The notes: generated by a model not told the origin, from the sequence alone. A stretch of 64,000 nucleotides of DNA from an uncultured Lachnospiraceae bacterium (GCA_947173495.1 CAMWFQ010000006.1:143104-207103), one strand, 5' to 3'. Positions 1-9,691 are shown, counted from the stretch's first letter. Numbers and translations are program-made.

Positions 1-161
1 TGTCCTTCTATGATTCCCATTCCGGTAAGCGCTCTGTTTTTTATATTTTTTATGGGTATGCTGTATTTGTCTGCTAATACATCTATGGCGGCAAATCCGA
101 TATTATGTCTTGTATTATCATATTCTTTTTTGGGATTTCCAAGTCCTGCTATGAGAAACAT
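1..161 (-). CDS. pth: Peptidyl-tRNA hydrolase, N-terminal part (cut by window edge)
   Basis: Pth releases peptidyl-tRNAs that drop off ribosomes so the tRNA can be reused. Only the first 53 codons are present; the frame runs off the left edge without a stop. The visible start, MFLIAGLGNPKKEYDNTRHN, is the family signature: the GLGNP loop (residues 6-10) and the TRHN motif with the catalytic histidine at residue 19. I chose the ATG at 161 because AAGGAG lies 6-7 bases before it; an in-frame ATG at 188 with a GAGGG sequence would add nine residues. The gene lies downstream of spoVG in the same direction, separated by an intrinsic terminator. Identity is seen from motifs; the rest of the protein cannot be checked. 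Confidence 0.88.
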   Translation of the reverse strand, partial: MFLIAGLGNPKKEYDNTRHNIGFAAIDVLADKYSIPIKNIKNRALTGMGIIEG

Positions 162-252
162 CTTCTGCTCCTTTATACTTTCCGTCATTCTGTCACCCTC
201 GCTTTTCTCCTGATTTTGAGGGTACCCTGCCATAATAGCATATTTTTCAGGA

Positions 253-285
253 AGAAAAAAGAGGTAAAGCGTCGGCTTTACCTCT
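253..285 (-). terminator. Intrinsic terminator after spoVG
   Basis: Arms AGAGGTAAAGC (260-270) and its exact complement (275-285) enclose a four-base loop. On the minus strand the stem is followed directly by a run of T, as expected for a Rho-independent terminator ending the glgC-glgD-spoVG direction of transcription. Confidence 0.85.
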
Positions 286-333
286 GAACTGTTACTCTGA
301 ATTCACCCTTCATTTTACATAGCGACTCTTATA

Positions 334-609
334 TCATTCCCCCTCATCCGGTTCTGACAACGCCTGCCGGTATCTGTCTAGAATGATAGTCTGTATTCTT
401 TCCCTGGTAGACGAGTTAATTGGATGAGCGATGTCTCTGTATTCGCCATCGGTAGCTTTCTTACTGGGCATTGCGATAAAAAGTCCTTTATCCCCCTCAA
501 TTACCTTGATATCATGAATCACAAATTCATCATCAATGGTAATAGAGACGATGGCGCGCATTTTGCCCTCTTTGGTAATTTTTCTTACCCGTACATCTGT
601 AATCTGCAT
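334..609 (-). CDS. spoVG: SpoVG, septation/sporulation regulator
   Basis: SpoVG is a small nucleic-acid-binding regulator of Firmicutes affecting asymmetric septation during sporulation and many stationary-phase genes. The 91-residue product has the usual length and family sequence: it opens [11 protein letters not shown], has the [21 protein letters not shown] core and the [10 protein letters not shown] segment near residues 64-73. The start is preceded by AAGGGGGA. It follows glgD on the same strand with a gap of 36 bases, so co-transcription with the glycogen genes is possible; a terminator follows it. spoVG does not prove spore formation by itself, because non-sporulating Firmicutes also carry it. 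Confidence 0.95.
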   Translation of the reverse strand: MQITDVRVRKITKEGKMRAIVSITIDDEFVIHDIKVIEGDKGLFIAMPSKKATDGEYRDIAHPINSSTRERIQTIILDRYRQALSEPDEGE

Positions 610-645
610 AGTTCGTCCCCCTTGTCAGGTCTCCCAGATTCCCTG

Positions 646-1764
646 TTAGATCACGTACCTGTCATTTCTCTCTACTACAATTTTAATGCCATCACCTCCC
701 GTATGATATGAATTTGCCCTGATCGTATCGCGGCTTTCCACGATACAGTTCTCAATGTGTGTATTGTCTCCAATGTAGACATCATTCAGTATGATAGAAT
801 TTCTGATATAACAATTATTTCCTATAAATGCTTTCTTAAAAATAACGGAGTTTTCCACTGTGCCGTTGATAATACATCCGCTGGAAATCAGAGAATTCTT
901 TACCTGTGCCCCGGCATTATACTTGGCCGGCGGAAGATCATCCACCTTGGAATATATATCCGGATACTGCCTGAAAAAGTGGTTTCTGGTTTCCGCTTTT
1001 AAAAAATCCATGTTTGCATAAAAGTAATCCTCGACGGAAGCAATGTTTCTCCAGTAATCCTGAATCTTATAGCCATAGATCTTCTTCATATTCCTGTAGC
1101 GGATCAGAATATCTTTCACAAAATCATATCGGTCCTCTTCCGCGCATTTCTCAATCATTTCTATCAGCTGTCGTCTTCTTATGATATAAATTCCACAGGA
1201 AACCGTATTGGATCTGGCCAGCACCGGCTTTTCTTCAAACTCCTCAATGCGGCTTTCCTCGTTCATCTTAACGGTTCCGAACCGTTCCACATCTGCATTT
1301 TCACCCATATCCTTGCAGACAACAGTCACATCTGCTTTCTTGGCGATATGATACTCCAGCACTTTGTTAAAATCCAGCTTATAAATACAATCACCGGAGG
1401 CAATCACAACATAAGGTTCGTGGCTGTTTTTAAAAAAAGAGAGGTGCTGGGCTATGGCATCCGCCGTTCCTCTGTACCAGAAACTTCCTTCTGCCGTAAC
1501 TGAAGGTGTAAACACATACAGCCCTCCCTGCTTCCGGCCAAAATTCCACCATTTAGAAGAGTTCAGATGCTCATTTAAGCTTCCGGCATTGTACTGGGTA
1601 AATACAGCCACTTTTTGAATATGGGAGTTTGTCATATTGCTCAATGCAAAATCAATGCTTCGATAACTGCCCGCTATGGGCATTGCACATACGGCCCTCT
1701 TACGGGAAAGCTCTTTCATCCTGTAACTGTTTCCGCCTGCCAGTATGATCCCTATCGCCCTCAC
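646..1764 (-). CDS. glgD: GlgD, non-canonical ADP-glucose pyrophosphorylase subunit
   Basis: GlgD is the partner of GlgC in Firmicutes; the hetero-complex makes ADP-glucose from ATP and glucose-1-phosphate for glycogen synthesis. The 372-residue protein has an N-terminal nucleotidyltransferase fold and a C-terminal left-handed beta-helix (about 275-372, repeats such as [21 protein letters not shown]). Key positions are degraded compared with GlgC: the nucleotide-binding loop reads LAGGNSYRM instead of LAGGQGSRL, and the SGDHIYKMD segment of GlgC is SGDCIYKLD. This matches the known GlgD type, which has little activity alone and modulates GlgC. Its start overlaps the end of glgC by 4 bases, so the two are translationally coupled. 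Confidence 0.93.
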   Translation of the reverse strand: MRAIGIILAGGNSYRMKELSRKRAVCAMPIAGSYRSIDFALSNMTNSHIQKVAVFTQYNAGSLNEHLNSSKWWNFGRKQGGLYVFTPSVTAEGSFWYRGTADAIAQHLSFFKNSHEPYVVIASGDCIYKLDFNKVLEYHIAKKADVTVVCKDMGENADVERFGTVKMNEESRIEEFEEKPVLARSNTVSCGIYIIRRRQLIEMIEKCAEEDRYDFVKDILIRYRNMKKIYGYKIQDYWRNIASVEDYFYANMDFLKAETRNHFFRQYPDIYSKVDDLPPAKYNAGAQVKNSLISSGCIINGTVENSVIFKKAFIGNNCYIRNSIILNDVYIGDNTHIENCIVESRDTIRANSYHTGGDGIKIVVERNDRYVI

Positions 1765-3035
1765 TGTCCATCACCCGCCTTAATCAATGTTTTTCCGCCT
1801 GCAAGGCAGTTATTCTCATAATCCTCTCTGGAAGTAATTCCACAGATACAGGTATTCTTCCCCGTCATAATACCCTGAGGTATAAAACTGTTTTCGCCAA
1901 CTGTTACGATTCCGCTGTTATAGATATGAGGTTCTGTTTCATTCGGCACCTCTTCTCCCACGCCCAGCCTGACCTGATCTCCCACCTGCGTGTTCTCTGC
2001 TATAATCGCTTTGCTGATCTCGCACTCTTGTCCGATCCGGGTATTGTTCATAATAATGGAATCCCGGATAACTGTGTCTTTTCCAATGGTAACTCCACAT
2101 CCAATCACAGAATGATATACTCTCCCGTAAATATCCGATCCTTCTCCTATAATACTGCCTTCTACGACCGAGCCTTCTGCAAGATATTGAGGCGGAAGGA
2201 TCTCGCTTTTCGTGTAAATCTTCCAGTACTCCTCATACAGATTAAATTCCGGAACAATATCGATCAGCTCCATATTTGCTTCCCAGTAAGAGTTCAACGT
2301 CCCCACATCTTTCCAGTATCCATTGAATTCAAATGCATAAAGAGGACATCCTCTGTTATGACAGTAGGGAATAATATGTTTGCCAAAATCCAGTCCCGAC
2401 TGCTGTGAATTCACAAGCAGAGCTTCTCTTAATGTCTTCCAGTTAAATATGTATATACCCATAGAGGCCAGGTTGCTTCTGGGATTTGCGGGCTTTTCCT
2501 CAAAATCTGTAATTTTTCGTTTTTCATCGGTGATCATAATGCCAAACCGCTTTGCTTCCTCCATTGGAACAGGCATTACCGCAATTGTTACCTCTGCCCC
2601 TTTTTCTTTATGAAAGTCCAGCATTACTTCATAATCCATTTTATATATATGGTCTCCCGAAAGTATCAGTACATACTCGGGGTGAAAGCTTTCCATATAT
2701 TCGAGATTCTGGTAAATTGCATTGGCAGTACCTGTGTACCATTCACTGTGGACATTCTTTTCATAGGGCGGAAGAACCGTTACTCCGCCGATGTTCCTGT
2801 CCAGGTCCCAGGGAATTCCAATTCCGATGTGCGTATTTAAACGCAGAGGCTGATACTGGGTCAGCACTCCCACAGTATCAATTCCGGAATTAATGCAGTT
2901 GCTTAAAGGGAAATCAATGATACGATATTTCCCTCCGAAAGATACCGCCGGTTTCGCCACCTTGGATGTTAATACTCCCAGCCTGCTTCCCTGACCACCT
3001 GCCAGCAGCATGGCAATCATCTCTTTTTTAATCAT
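1761..3035 (-). CDS. glgC: Glucose-1-phosphate adenylyltransferase, catalytic subunit GlgC
   Basis: GlgC catalyses ATP + glucose-1-phosphate to ADP-glucose + PPi, the committed step of bacterial glycogen synthesis. The 424-residue product carries the intact loop [12 protein letters not shown] (residues 11-22), the catalytic-region motif [12 protein letters not shown], the glucose-1-phosphate region [11 protein letters not shown], and a C-terminal beta-helix of hexapeptide repeats (about 290-400). First gene of glgC-glgD, with spoVG behind it. It starts divergently from murC; the roughly 310-base gap must hold both promoters. AGGTGG lies about seven bases before the ATG. Seen: all motifs. Known: the GlgC/GlgD pairing in Firmicutes. 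Confidence 0.96.
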   Translation of the reverse strand: MIKKEMIAMLLAGGQGSRLGVLTSKVAKPAVSFGGKYRIIDFPLSNCINSGIDTVGVLTQYQPLRLNTHIGIGIPWDLDRNIGGVTVLPPYEKNVHSEWYTGTANAIYQNLEYMESFHPEYVLILSGDHIYKMDYEVMLDFHKEKGAEVTIAVMPVPMEEAKRFGIMITDEKRKITDFEEKPANPRSNLASMGIYIFNWKTLREALLVNSQQSGLDFGKHIIPYCHNRGCPLYAFEFNGYWKDVGTLNSYWEANMELIDIVPEFNLYEEYWKIYTKSEILPPQYLAEGSVVEGSIIGEGSDIYGRVYHSVIGCGVTIGKDTVIRDSIIMNNTRIGQECEISKAIIAENTQVGDQVRLGVGEEVPNETEPHIYNSGIVTVGENSFIPQGIMTGKNTCICGITSREDYENNCLAGGKTLIKAGDGQ

Positions 3036-3282
3036 AAGACCACCTCTTACAATTTATTATTGTAGTATTCTATCTGGTACAGGCACCGGATAGAGTCTGT
3101 GAGAATAGTATATCATAGTTTCCTGTGAAAGTGAATATTATTTACAAATTCATTCGATAAAATTATGATTATTATGTCAATTTTCTACAACGCTATCATT
3201 TTCTCCCAGAAGCTTTTTGGGGAAATTCTATAATAGATTCTCTCTGTTCCACTCATTCTCTGACTGCTTTTTGAAAATGTCA

Positions 3283-3311
3283 TTGGTTTTTATTGTGTAA
3301 TTATATATAAT
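3283..3311 (+). promoter_or_regulatory. Probable sigma-A promoter for murC
   Basis: TTGGTT (3283-3288), 17-base spacer, TATAAT (3306-3311), about 36 bases before the murC ATG, whose ribosome site is ACGGAGG. The rest of the 3036-3347 gap is AT-rich and must also hold the glgC promoter, which I could not place. Confidence 0.5.
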
Positions 3312-3347
3312 TGAGTCAAGACTATTGTAATAAACGGAGGTTTCGAT

Positions 3348-4727
3348 ATGTATCAGTTAGATTTTGATCACCCCATTCATATATATTTTATGGGAATCGG
3401 CGGCATCAGTATGAGCGGTCTGGCAGAAATTCTTTTAGAGGAGGGCTTCAGAATTTCCGGCTCTGATCTGAAAGCATCGCCTTTAACCGAGCTTCTTATC
3501 CGAAAAGGTGCGAACGTCTTCTATGGGCAAAAAGCCGGGAATCTGAGCAGCGATATTGACCTTGTCGTCTATACCGGCGCCATTCATCCGGATAATCCGG
3601 AATTTATTGCCATGCAGGAAATGGGGATCCCTTCTCTCACCCGGGCCCAGCTTTTAGGTCAAATCATGAAAAGCTATAAGCTCCCAATCGCTGTAAGCGG
3701 TACTCACGGCAAAACCACCACGACCTCCATGATTGCGGAAATCCTCCTGGCAGCAGATACCGACCCCACTCTTTCCATTGGCGGTATCCTGAAATCGATT
3801 GGCGGGAATATCCGAATCGGCCACTCGGACTTTTTTGTAACCGAAGCATGTGAATATACCAACAGTTTTCTGAGTTTTTTCCCAAAAATAGGAATTATAC
3901 TTAATGTGGAGGAAGATCATATGGATTTTTTCAAAGACATCCATGATATTCGCAATTCCTTTCACAGATTTGCCATGCTTCTTCCCTCCGACGGCGTTCT
4001 GATCATTCATGGTGAAATTCCCGGGATTTCCGCTATTTTAGAGGGATTGTCCTGCCGGGTCGTCACATACGGCAGCAACAGCCGGTATGACTATCATCCG
4101 GAAGAAATCTGCTATGACGAAAAAGGCTGCGCCAGTTTTATGCTTTTCAAAAAAAATCAGCCCTTCTCCAGAATTTCTCTTGGCGTTCCCGGCATTCATA
4201 ATATTTATAACGCTCTGGCAGCTCTTGCACTGGCAGACATTCTTTCCATTGACTTTTCCGCAGCCGCCTCTGCACTGGCCAAATTTCATGGAACAGACCG
4301 CCGCTTCGAATATAAGGGGGATGTAAATGGTGCCGCCCTTATAGATGATTATGCGCATCACCCTTCAGAAATTACTGCAACCTTAAATGCGGCGTCCCAT
4401 TATCCTCACAAAGAGCTCTGGTGTGTTTTCCAGCCTCATACCTATACCCGTACCAAAGCCTTTTTGAAGGAATTTGCCGCGGCGCTCTCCCTGGCTGACC
4501 ATATTGTGCTTACGGACATTTATCCTGCCAGAGAAACCGATAACCTTGGTATCAGCTCCCGGACACTTCAAAGCGAAATCAAAGCGCTCGGAAAAAACTG
4601 CTATTATTTTTCCTCCTTTGAAGAAATTGAAAATTTTCTTTTAAAAAATTGTACACAGGGCGACATGTTGATAACTATGGGGGCCGGAAATGTCACAGAT
4701 ATTGGAAATCATCTTTTAAATCGTTGA
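3348..4727 (+). CDS. murC: UDP-N-acetylmuramate--L-alanine ligase
   Basis: MurC adds the first residue (L-Ala) of the peptidoglycan stem peptide to UDP-MurNAc, using ATP in the cytoplasm. The 459-residue protein has the three Mur ligase domains: N-terminal UDP-binding fold with GIGGISMSG (16-24), central ATPase with the P-loop GTHGKTTTT (118-126), and a C-terminal domain with DDYAHHPSEI and the FQPHTYTRT segment diagnostic of MurC. Start set by ACGGAGG 7 bases upstream. It is transcribed toward the DnaD and DnaI-like genes but is separated from them by 285 bases with DnaA-box-like repeats and a second promoter, so these are probably separate units. Confidence 0.97.
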   Translation: MYQLDFDHPIHIYFMGIGGISMSGLAEILLEEGFRISGSDLKASPLTELLIRKGANVFYGQKAGNLSSDIDLVVYTGAIHPDNPEFIAMQEMGIPSLTRAQLLGQIMKSYKLPIAVSGTHGKTTTTSMIAEILLAADTDPTLSIGGILKSIGGNIRIGHSDFFVTEACEYTNSFLSFFPKIGIILNVEEDHMDFFKDIHDIRNSFHRFAMLLPSDGVLIIHGEIPGISAILEGLSCRVVTYGSNSRYDYHPEEICYDEKGCASFMLFKKNQPFSRISLGVPGIHNIYNALAALALADILSIDFSAAASALAKFHGTDRRFEYKGDVNGAALIDDYAHHPSEITATLNAASHYPHKELWCVFQPHTYTRTKAFLKEFAAALSLADHIVLTDIYPARETDNLGISSRTLQSEIKALGKNCYYFSSFEEIENFLLKNCTQGDMLITMGAGNVTDIGNHLLNR

Positions 4728-4885
4728 TTGTCCACATTATCCACATATTTTTAATGAAAAAAACATTTTAAATATGTGGATATTTTATCTGGAATCATCT
4801 TTCCATTTTTGCCTTTCTTCTCTGCTTTTTTTCATTTTCTCCTTAAGATTCTTCTTTCATATCCACATTATCCACACTATCCACG
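4728..4885. promoter_or_regulatory. Cluster of six DnaA-box-like 9-mers
   Basis: Plus strand: TTGTCCACA (4728-4736) abutting TTATCCACA (4737-4745); then ATATCCACA (4859-4867), TTATCCACA (4868-4876) and CTATCCACG (4877-4885) head to tail. Minus strand: ATATCCACA at 4775-4783. Two are the exact DnaA consensus TTATCCACA and the others differ by one or two bases. The cluster precedes the promoter of the DnaD-domain gene. The first and third boxes also form an inverted repeat (TATCCACATATTT and its complement). Confidence 0.72.
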
Positions 4886-4932
4886 AACTGTGCAATGTAT
4901 TGTAAATACAAGGTTTTTCGGAATTTTGCCTA

Positions 4933-4961
4933 TTTCAATTTTGAATTGCCTGTGCTATAAT
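4933..4961 (+). promoter_or_regulatory. Probable promoter for the DnaD/DnaI-like operon
   Basis: Extended -10 TGCTATAAT (4953-4961) with a weak -35 TTTCAA (4933-4938) 17 bases upstream. It lies about 50 bases downstream of the last DnaA-like box and about 50 before the gene start. Confidence 0.5.
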
Positions 4962-5012
4962 TCAACTTGCTTTCGATTCGTGTAAAAACTAAATGGAGTC
5001 AGGAGATGGCTT

Positions 5013-6098
5013 ATGGGGTGTTTTAAAATCTATCAGGAAAACAGGACTGATGTTACTGTTGTGTCCAATATCTTTATAGACAAGTATATGAAGGATGCCA
5101 ATGACGCTCAGCTCAAAATATATCTATATCTGCTTCGTACTATGAGCGCTGGTTTGCCTACCAGTATTTCAGATATTGCGGATCAGTTTAACTATACCGA
5201 AAAAGATGTCGCCAGAGCGCTCAGGTACTGGGAGAAGACTCATCTCCTCGCTCTTGAATACGACGATCAGAAAAATCTTTCCGGTATCCAGCTTGCGGAT
5301 CTTTCCAAAAAATCCGGCAAAGATGTTTCTTCTGAAAAAGAAAATAGTTTAGCCCCGGTAGTCTCTCTTCACTCCGGGAAGGAAGACGCCGCTCCCAGGC
5401 CCCAGTATATAAAGCCTGCTTACACCCTTGATCAGCTGAAGGAGTTTAAGTCGAAGGAAGAGACCTCTCAGCTTCTTTTCGTGGCGGAGCAATACCTAGG
5501 CAAACCCTTAAGCCCTGCAGAAATTACTACTCTGCTGTTCTTTTCGGACAGGCTGGGGTTTTCAGAGGATCTGATCGATTATCTGATTCAGTACTGTGTT
5601 GACAAAGGGAAAAAAGATTTCCGCTATATCGAAAAGGTTGCGTTGAGCTGGGCGGAAGAGGGAATTACAACTCCAAAGCAGGCGGCAAAACTGGCCGTCA
5701 GATACGATAAAACCATATATGCTGTCATGAAAGCACTGGGTAAGTCAGGTACTCCCACCAGGACCGAAGCCGCTTTTGCCAGCCGCTGGATCAAGGAATA
5801 TGGTTTTACCCAGGATATTATTGAAGAAGCCTGCCGCCGTACCGTCATGGCGACAGACAAGCACCGTTTTGAATATGCAGACAGTATTCTTACCAGCTGG
5901 TATGGCAAAAAGGTTCACAATAAAGCCGATATCAAGGCTCTGGATGATGCCTATGCGCAAAGACGGCTTACGGCCCTGCCACAGACGGCGTCAGCCAGGG
6001 GACAGGGGATGAGCACCAGTCAATTTAATTCCTTTAATCAGTTTATGCATACTGAATATGATTTTGAGGAATTGGAAAAAGAAATTCTCAGCAATTGA
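5013..6098 (+). CDS. DnaD-domain replication initiation protein
   Basis: A 361-residue protein of the DnaD/DnaB (Bacillus sense) family, which remodels origin DNA and helps load the replicative helicase. N-terminal winged-helix region (about 15-90: ANDAQLKIYLYLLRTMSAG, then SISDIADQFNYTEKDV), a low-complexity linker with charged and Ser residues (about 95-145), then two successive DnaD C-terminal-type domains (about 165-225 and 245-310); the second ends in the family motif of the type YADSILTSWYGK. The start follows GGAG at 5002-5005. The next gene is a DnaI-like loader, which strongly supports a primosome role. Whether it is closer to DnaD or DnaB of Bacillus cannot be decided here; two tandem DnaD domains recall DnaB. 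Confidence 0.85.
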   Translation: MGCFKIYQENRTDVTVVSNIFIDKYMKDANDAQLKIYLYLLRTMSAGLPTSISDIADQFNYTEKDVARALRYWEKTHLLALEYDDQKNLSGIQLADLSKKSGKDVSSEKENSLAPVVSLHSGKEDAAPRPQYIKPAYTLDQLKEFKSKEETSQLLFVAEQYLGKPLSPAEITTLLFFSDRLGFSEDLIDYLIQYCVDKGKKDFRYIEKVALSWAEEGITTPKQAAKLAVRYDKTIYAVMKALGKSGTPTRTEAAFASRWIKEYGFTQDIIEEACRRTVMATDKHRFEYADSILTSWYGKKVHNKADIKALDDAYAQRRLTALPQTASARGQGMSTSQFNSFNQFMHTEYDFEELEKEILSN

Positions 6099-6120
6099 AC
6101 TGCACAAAGGAGAGTTTATC

Positions 6121-7092
6121 GTGGCCTTAACGAACGCGCAATATGATACCATTATGCGGGAATATGAAGAAAAACGACGAAAAAACAGGCGTCTTCTGGA
6201 GGAGCGCATGGCATATATTTATGAGCATGTAGAAGGGTACCGCGAACTGTCTGAATCCGTAGCCGCCATCTCAGTGTCCTGCGGAAAAAAGCTTCTGGAG
6301 GGAGACGGACAGGCGCTCGAAGAGCTCCATTCCTGTATCAGCAATCTTACCTCTATGAAAGAGCAGCTCTTACTTTCCGCCGGATACAAAGCCGACTATC
6401 TTTCTCCTGTTTATGACTGCCCCGACTGCAAAGATACCGGCTACATCAACGATCAGAAATGCCATTGTTTCAAGCAGTCCATCATCCGTCTCCTCTATGA
6501 ACAGTCCGGCATTCAGGATATGCTTCTTAAGGAAAATTTTGAAATGCTTTCTTATGATTATTATCAGGGGGAGGATTTGAAGCGCTTTCAGAAAACTGTC
6601 AGCGCATGCAGAAATTTTGTAAAAACCTTTGATTCAGACTACCATAATTTATTTTTTTATGGTACAGTAGGAACAGGCAAGTCTTTTCTGTCCGGCTGTA
6701 TCGCCAGAGAATTAATAGAACGCGGACATTCCGTGATCTATTTCAGCGCAGCCGGTCTCTTCGAAACATTATCCAAAAATATATTCGAATACAAAAATAA
6801 AGAGACGCAATCTGACTTCCGGGACGACCTGCACGAGTGTGATTTGTTAATTATCGATGATCTGGGAACAGAATATACCAGAAACATTGCCCCTTCCGTG
6901 CTCTTTTCTCTTTTAAACAGACGTTGTATTGATCATAAATCAACGATTATATCCACCAATCTGTCCCTGGAAGACATACGCAACCGTTATTCCGACCGGG
7001 TATTTTCCCGGATAACCAGTCAGTATCAAATATGCAAGTTCACCGGACCAGACATCCGAATGTTACAGAAAAAACTTCAAATCAGAAAGTGA
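6121..7092 (+). CDS. DnaI/DnaC-type helicase loader ATPase
   Basis: AAA+ ATPase that loads replicative helicase on origin or restart DNA. The 323-residue protein has a Cys cluster CPDCKDTGYINDQKCHC (residues 100-116, likely zinc-binding, as in DnaI), Walker A GTVGTGKS (181-188), Walker B LLIIDDLG (242-249) and an arginine-finger-like region near the end. I placed the start at GTG 6121 because AAAGGAG (6106-6112) lies 8 bases before it; an in-frame ATG at 6058 inside the upstream gene lacks such a site. It follows the DnaD-like gene by 22 bases. IstB-type transposition ATPases share the fold, but no transposase is present and the Cys cluster favours a loader. Confidence 0.87.
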   Translation: MALTNAQYDTIMREYEEKRRKNRRLLEERMAYIYEHVEGYRELSESVAAISVSCGKKLLEGDGQALEELHSCISNLTSMKEQLLLSAGYKADYLSPVYDCPDCKDTGYINDQKCHCFKQSIIRLLYEQSGIQDMLLKENFEMLSYDYYQGEDLKRFQKTVSACRNFVKTFDSDYHNLFFYGTVGTGKSFLSGCIARELIERGHSVIYFSAAGLFETLSKNIFEYKNKETQSDFRDDLHECDLLIIDDLGTEYTRNIAPSVLFSLLNRRCIDHKSTIISTNLSLEDIRNRYSDRVFSRITSQYQICKFTGPDIRMLQKKLQIRK

Positions 7093-7101
7093 GGTACATT
7101 C

Positions 7102-8292
7102 ATGGCGCATCGTGAAGAAAAAAGAAATCTGGAAACAATTCCTGTTGGTTCCCTCGGCCTTATTCCTTTGGAAGGATGCCGGCCTTTGGGGAAAAAGGTT
7201 GACGACTACCTGGTAAAATGGCGTACGGAGAGAGAAAGTGAGCACAAGGAATCTCTGGCGTTTGCCGGATACCAGAGAGACTCCTACATTCTGAAGGCAA
7301 ACGTACCCCGCTTTGGTTCCGGCGAGGCCAAGGGCATGATCCTTGAATCCGTCCGCGGAATTGATCTGTATCTTCTGGTAGATGTCACCAATTACAGCCT
7401 GACCTATCCCCTGTGCGGACATGAAAACCATATGTCACCGGATGATCACTACCAGGATCTGAAGAGGATCATTGCCGCTGTCGGCGGAAAAGCCAGACGG
7501 ATCACTGTTATTATGCCATACCTTTACGAAAGCAGACAGCACAAAAGAACCGCCCGGGAATCTCTGGACTGTGCACTGGCTCTCCAGGAAATGGTCTCCA
7601 TGGGAGTAGACAATATTATCACCTTTGATGCTCATGATCCCAGAGTACAAAATGCCATTCCTCTTAATGGTTTCGAAACTGTCCAGCCTGTTTATCAGTT
7701 TATAAAGGGTCTTTTAAAGCATATTCCCGACCTCAAACTGGACTCCCGTCATATGATGATGATCAGCCCTGACGAAGGCGGTATGAACCGGGCTATCTAC
7801 ATGGCCAATGTACTGGGGCTGGACATGGGTATGTTCTATAAGCGGAGAGATTATACCCGCATCATCAACGGACGTAATCCTATTGTAGCGCATGAATTTC
7901 TCGGTTCCTCGGTAGAAGGCAAGGATATGGTCATTATCGACGATATGATTTCCTCCGGCGAAAGTGTTATCGAAGTCGCAACTGCTTTAAAAGAACGCAA
8001 AGCACGCAAGATCTTCATCTGCGCCACCTTTGGCCTGTTCACCAATGGCCTTGAGCGTTTTGACAGAGCCTATGAAAATGGCATCATTGACAGAGTTCTC
8101 ACCACCAATCTGATCTATCAGACACCGGAGCTGCTTGAGAGAGAATGGTATATCGACTGTGACATGAGCAAATATATTGCTTATCTGATCGACACCCTCA
8201 ATCATGATGCTTCTATCAGCGATCTTCTCGATCCCAATGAACGGATCCAAAATGCCGTGTCCAGATACAAATCAGGCGAACATATTGATTAA
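7102..8292 (+). CDS. prs: Ribose-phosphate pyrophosphokinase (PRPP synthetase), long form
   Basis: Makes PRPP from ribose-5-phosphate and ATP, the precursor of nucleotides, His, Trp and NAD. At 396 residues it is clearly longer than the usual ~315, with about 45 extra residues at the N-terminus and insertions elsewhere. Recognisable: PYLYESRQHKRTARES (139-154, catalytic flexible-loop region), FDAHDPRVQNAI (175-186) and the PRPP-binding loop IIDDMISSGES (278-288). Starts 9 bases after the helicase-loader gene with a GAGGT ribosome site, so it is probably the last gene of that operon; a strong terminator follows. The unusual length is a known variant in Clostridia as far as I recall; the enzymatic call rests on the conserved loops. 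Confidence 0.88.
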   Translation: MAHREEKRNLETIPVGSLGLIPLEGCRPLGKKVDDYLVKWRTERESEHKESLAFAGYQRDSYILKANVPRFGSGEAKGMILESVRGIDLYLLVDVTNYSLTYPLCGHENHMSPDDHYQDLKRIIAAVGGKARRITVIMPYLYESRQHKRTARESLDCALALQEMVSMGVDNIITFDAHDPRVQNAIPLNGFETVQPVYQFIKGLLKHIPDLKLDSRHMMMISPDEGGMNRAIYMANVLGLDMGMFYKRRDYTRIINGRNPIVAHEFLGSSVEGKDMVIIDDMISSGESVIEVATALKERKARKIFICATFGLFTNGLERFDRAYENGIIDRVLTTNLIYQTPELLEREWYIDCDMSKYIAYLIDTLNHDASISDLLDPNERIQNAVSRYKSGEHID

Positions 8293-8296
8293 ATAC

Positions 8297-8332
8297 AACA
8301 ACAGCCGGCGGGAATTTCGCCGGCTGCTGTTT
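8297..8332 (+). terminator. Intrinsic terminator after prs
   Basis: Fourteen-base arms (8297-8310 and 8318-8331, one mismatch; core CAGCCGGCG) with loop GGAATTT, followed by TTTATG. The T-tract merges into the first bases of the hairpin repeat that follows. Confidence 0.8.
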
Positions 8333-8443
8333 ATGCACACGGGCACCCAGAGGAAAATGTCAGCAGAAGCTGACGGGTGCCCGGCGCGCGAGCAGGGGAA
8401 GATAACTCTTCCCTGCTCGATTGTACACGGGCACCCAGAGGAA
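8331..8443 (+). repeat. Dispersed two-module hairpin element, copy A
   Basis: Starts TTATGCAC right at the prs terminator. Module 1: arms CGGGCACCC (8340-8348) and GGGTGCCCG (8375-8383) around AGAGGAAAATG and an inner hairpin with arms GTCAGC and GCTGAC. Linker GCGCG. Module 2: arms CGAGCAGGG and CCCTGCTCG (8389-8419). Then ATTGTACA and a second, truncated left half of module 1. It ends just before the metK stop. Same family as 9692-9837, 22976-23020, 39506-39593 and 56443-56531. Confidence 0.85.
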
Positions 8444-8457
8444 TTAGTAAGGTCTTC

Positions 8458-9660
8458 TTATAAATATTTCTTAAGTACCTCTGCCTTATCCAGCTTCTCC
8501 CAGGGCAGGTCAAGATCGTTACGGCCAAAATGTCCGTAAGCAGCTGTCTGCTTATAAATAGGACGGCGCAGATCCAGCATTTTGATAATTCCCGCCGGAC
8601 GCAGATCGAAGTTCTCCCTGATGATCTCCACCAGTTTTTCATCGGAAACCTTTCCGGTTCCAAAGGTATCAACCATAATGGAAGTAGGCTGCGCGACGCC
8701 GATGGCATAAGAGAGCTGAATCTCACATTTATCAGCCAGCCCTGCGCCCACAATATTCTTGGCCACATAACGGGCGGCATAAGCAGCGCTGCGGTCTACC
8801 TTTGTGCAGTCTTTTCCGGAAAAAGCGCCGCCGCCGTGACGGGCATATCCGCCATAGGTATCCACGATTATTTTACGTCCGGTAAGACCCGCATCTCCGT
8901 GAGGTCCGCCGATTACAAAACGTCCTGTAGGATTGATAAAATACTTCGTATCTTCATCTATCAGCTCCCTGGGGAGTACAGGATCAAATACATACTTCTT
9001 AATATCTTCATGAATCTGCTCCTGTGTCACATCCGGATCATGCTGAGTGGAAAGTACTACCGCCTCCAGACGTAACGGTCTTCCAGACTCGTCATACTCC
9101 ACGGAAACCTGGCTTTTACCATCAGGCCTTAAATAAGAAAGCGTTCCCTCCTTACGCACCTTCGTAAGCTGACGTGCCAGTTTGTGCGCAAGATCAATCG
9201 AATAAGGCATATACTCTTCCGTCTCATTGGTTGCATAGCCAAACATCATTCCCTGGTCTCCTGCACCGATGGCATCAATCTCTGCATCAGACATTTTGTT
9301 TTCAGCCGCCTGCCCCTGCTTCGCTTCCAGTGCTTTGTCAACACCCATTGCAATATCTGCAGACTGTTCATCTATCGCCACCAGTACCGCACATGTATTT
9401 CCATCAAATCCATATTCCGATTTGGTGTACCCGATTTCCTTTACGGTGTCCCGTACAATTTTCTGGATATCTACATATGCCTTGGTGGTAATTTCTCCTG
9501 TCACGAGTACAAATCCGGTACAGGTGGCTGTTTCACACGCCACACGGCTCATGGGATCCTTCTCCATGCACGCATCCAGAATCGCGTCCGAAATCGCATC
9601 GCACACCTTATCAGGATGCCCTTCGGTTACAGATTCCGAAGTAAATAAATGTTTTTCCAT
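8458..9660 (-). CDS. metK: S-adenosylmethionine synthetase
   Basis: MetK converts methionine and ATP into S-adenosylmethionine, the main methyl donor. The 400-residue protein is of standard length and shows the family signatures TEGHPDK (12-18), [12 protein letters not shown] (132-143), [13 protein letters not shown] and the glycine-rich [16 protein letters not shown] phosphate-binding segment. The start follows an AGGAGG-type site. Expression is almost certainly controlled by the SAM-I riboswitch and terminator at 9834-9990, giving feedback by the enzyme product. A 146-base hairpin repeat sits between that terminator and the start codon, and a related copy in the opposite orientation lies just after the stop. 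Confidence 0.98.
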   Translation of the reverse strand: MEKHLFTSESVTEGHPDKVCDAISDAILDACMEKDPMSRVACETATCTGFVLVTGEITTKAYVDIQKIVRDTVKEIGYTKSEYGFDGNTCAVLVAIDEQSADIAMGVDKALEAKQGQAAENKMSDAEIDAIGAGDQGMMFGYATNETEEYMPYSIDLAHKLARQLTKVRKEGTLSYLRPDGKSQVSVEYDESGRPLRLEAVVLSTQHDPDVTQEQIHEDIKKYVFDPVLPRELIDEDTKYFINPTGRFVIGGPHGDAGLTGRKIIVDTYGGYARHGGGAFSGKDCTKVDRSAAYAARYVAKNIVGAGLADKCEIQLSYAIGVAQPTSIMVDTFGTGKVSDEKLVEIIRENFDLRPAGIIKMLDLRRPIYKQTAAYGHFGRNDLDLPWEKLDKAEVLKKYL

Positions 9661-9691
9661 TTTCCTTCCTCCTTTGATTTACAATTAATTT

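Noticed and set aside
4728..4885. Chromosomal origin (oriC)
   Set aside because: DnaA boxes are present, but dnaA and dnaN are missing, as are an AT-rich unwinding element and neighbouring origin genes. A regulatory cluster is more likely.
6121..7092. IstB transposition ATPase
   Set aside because: There is no IstA-type transposase. The cysteine cluster and the DnaD-like neighbour fit a helicase loader better.
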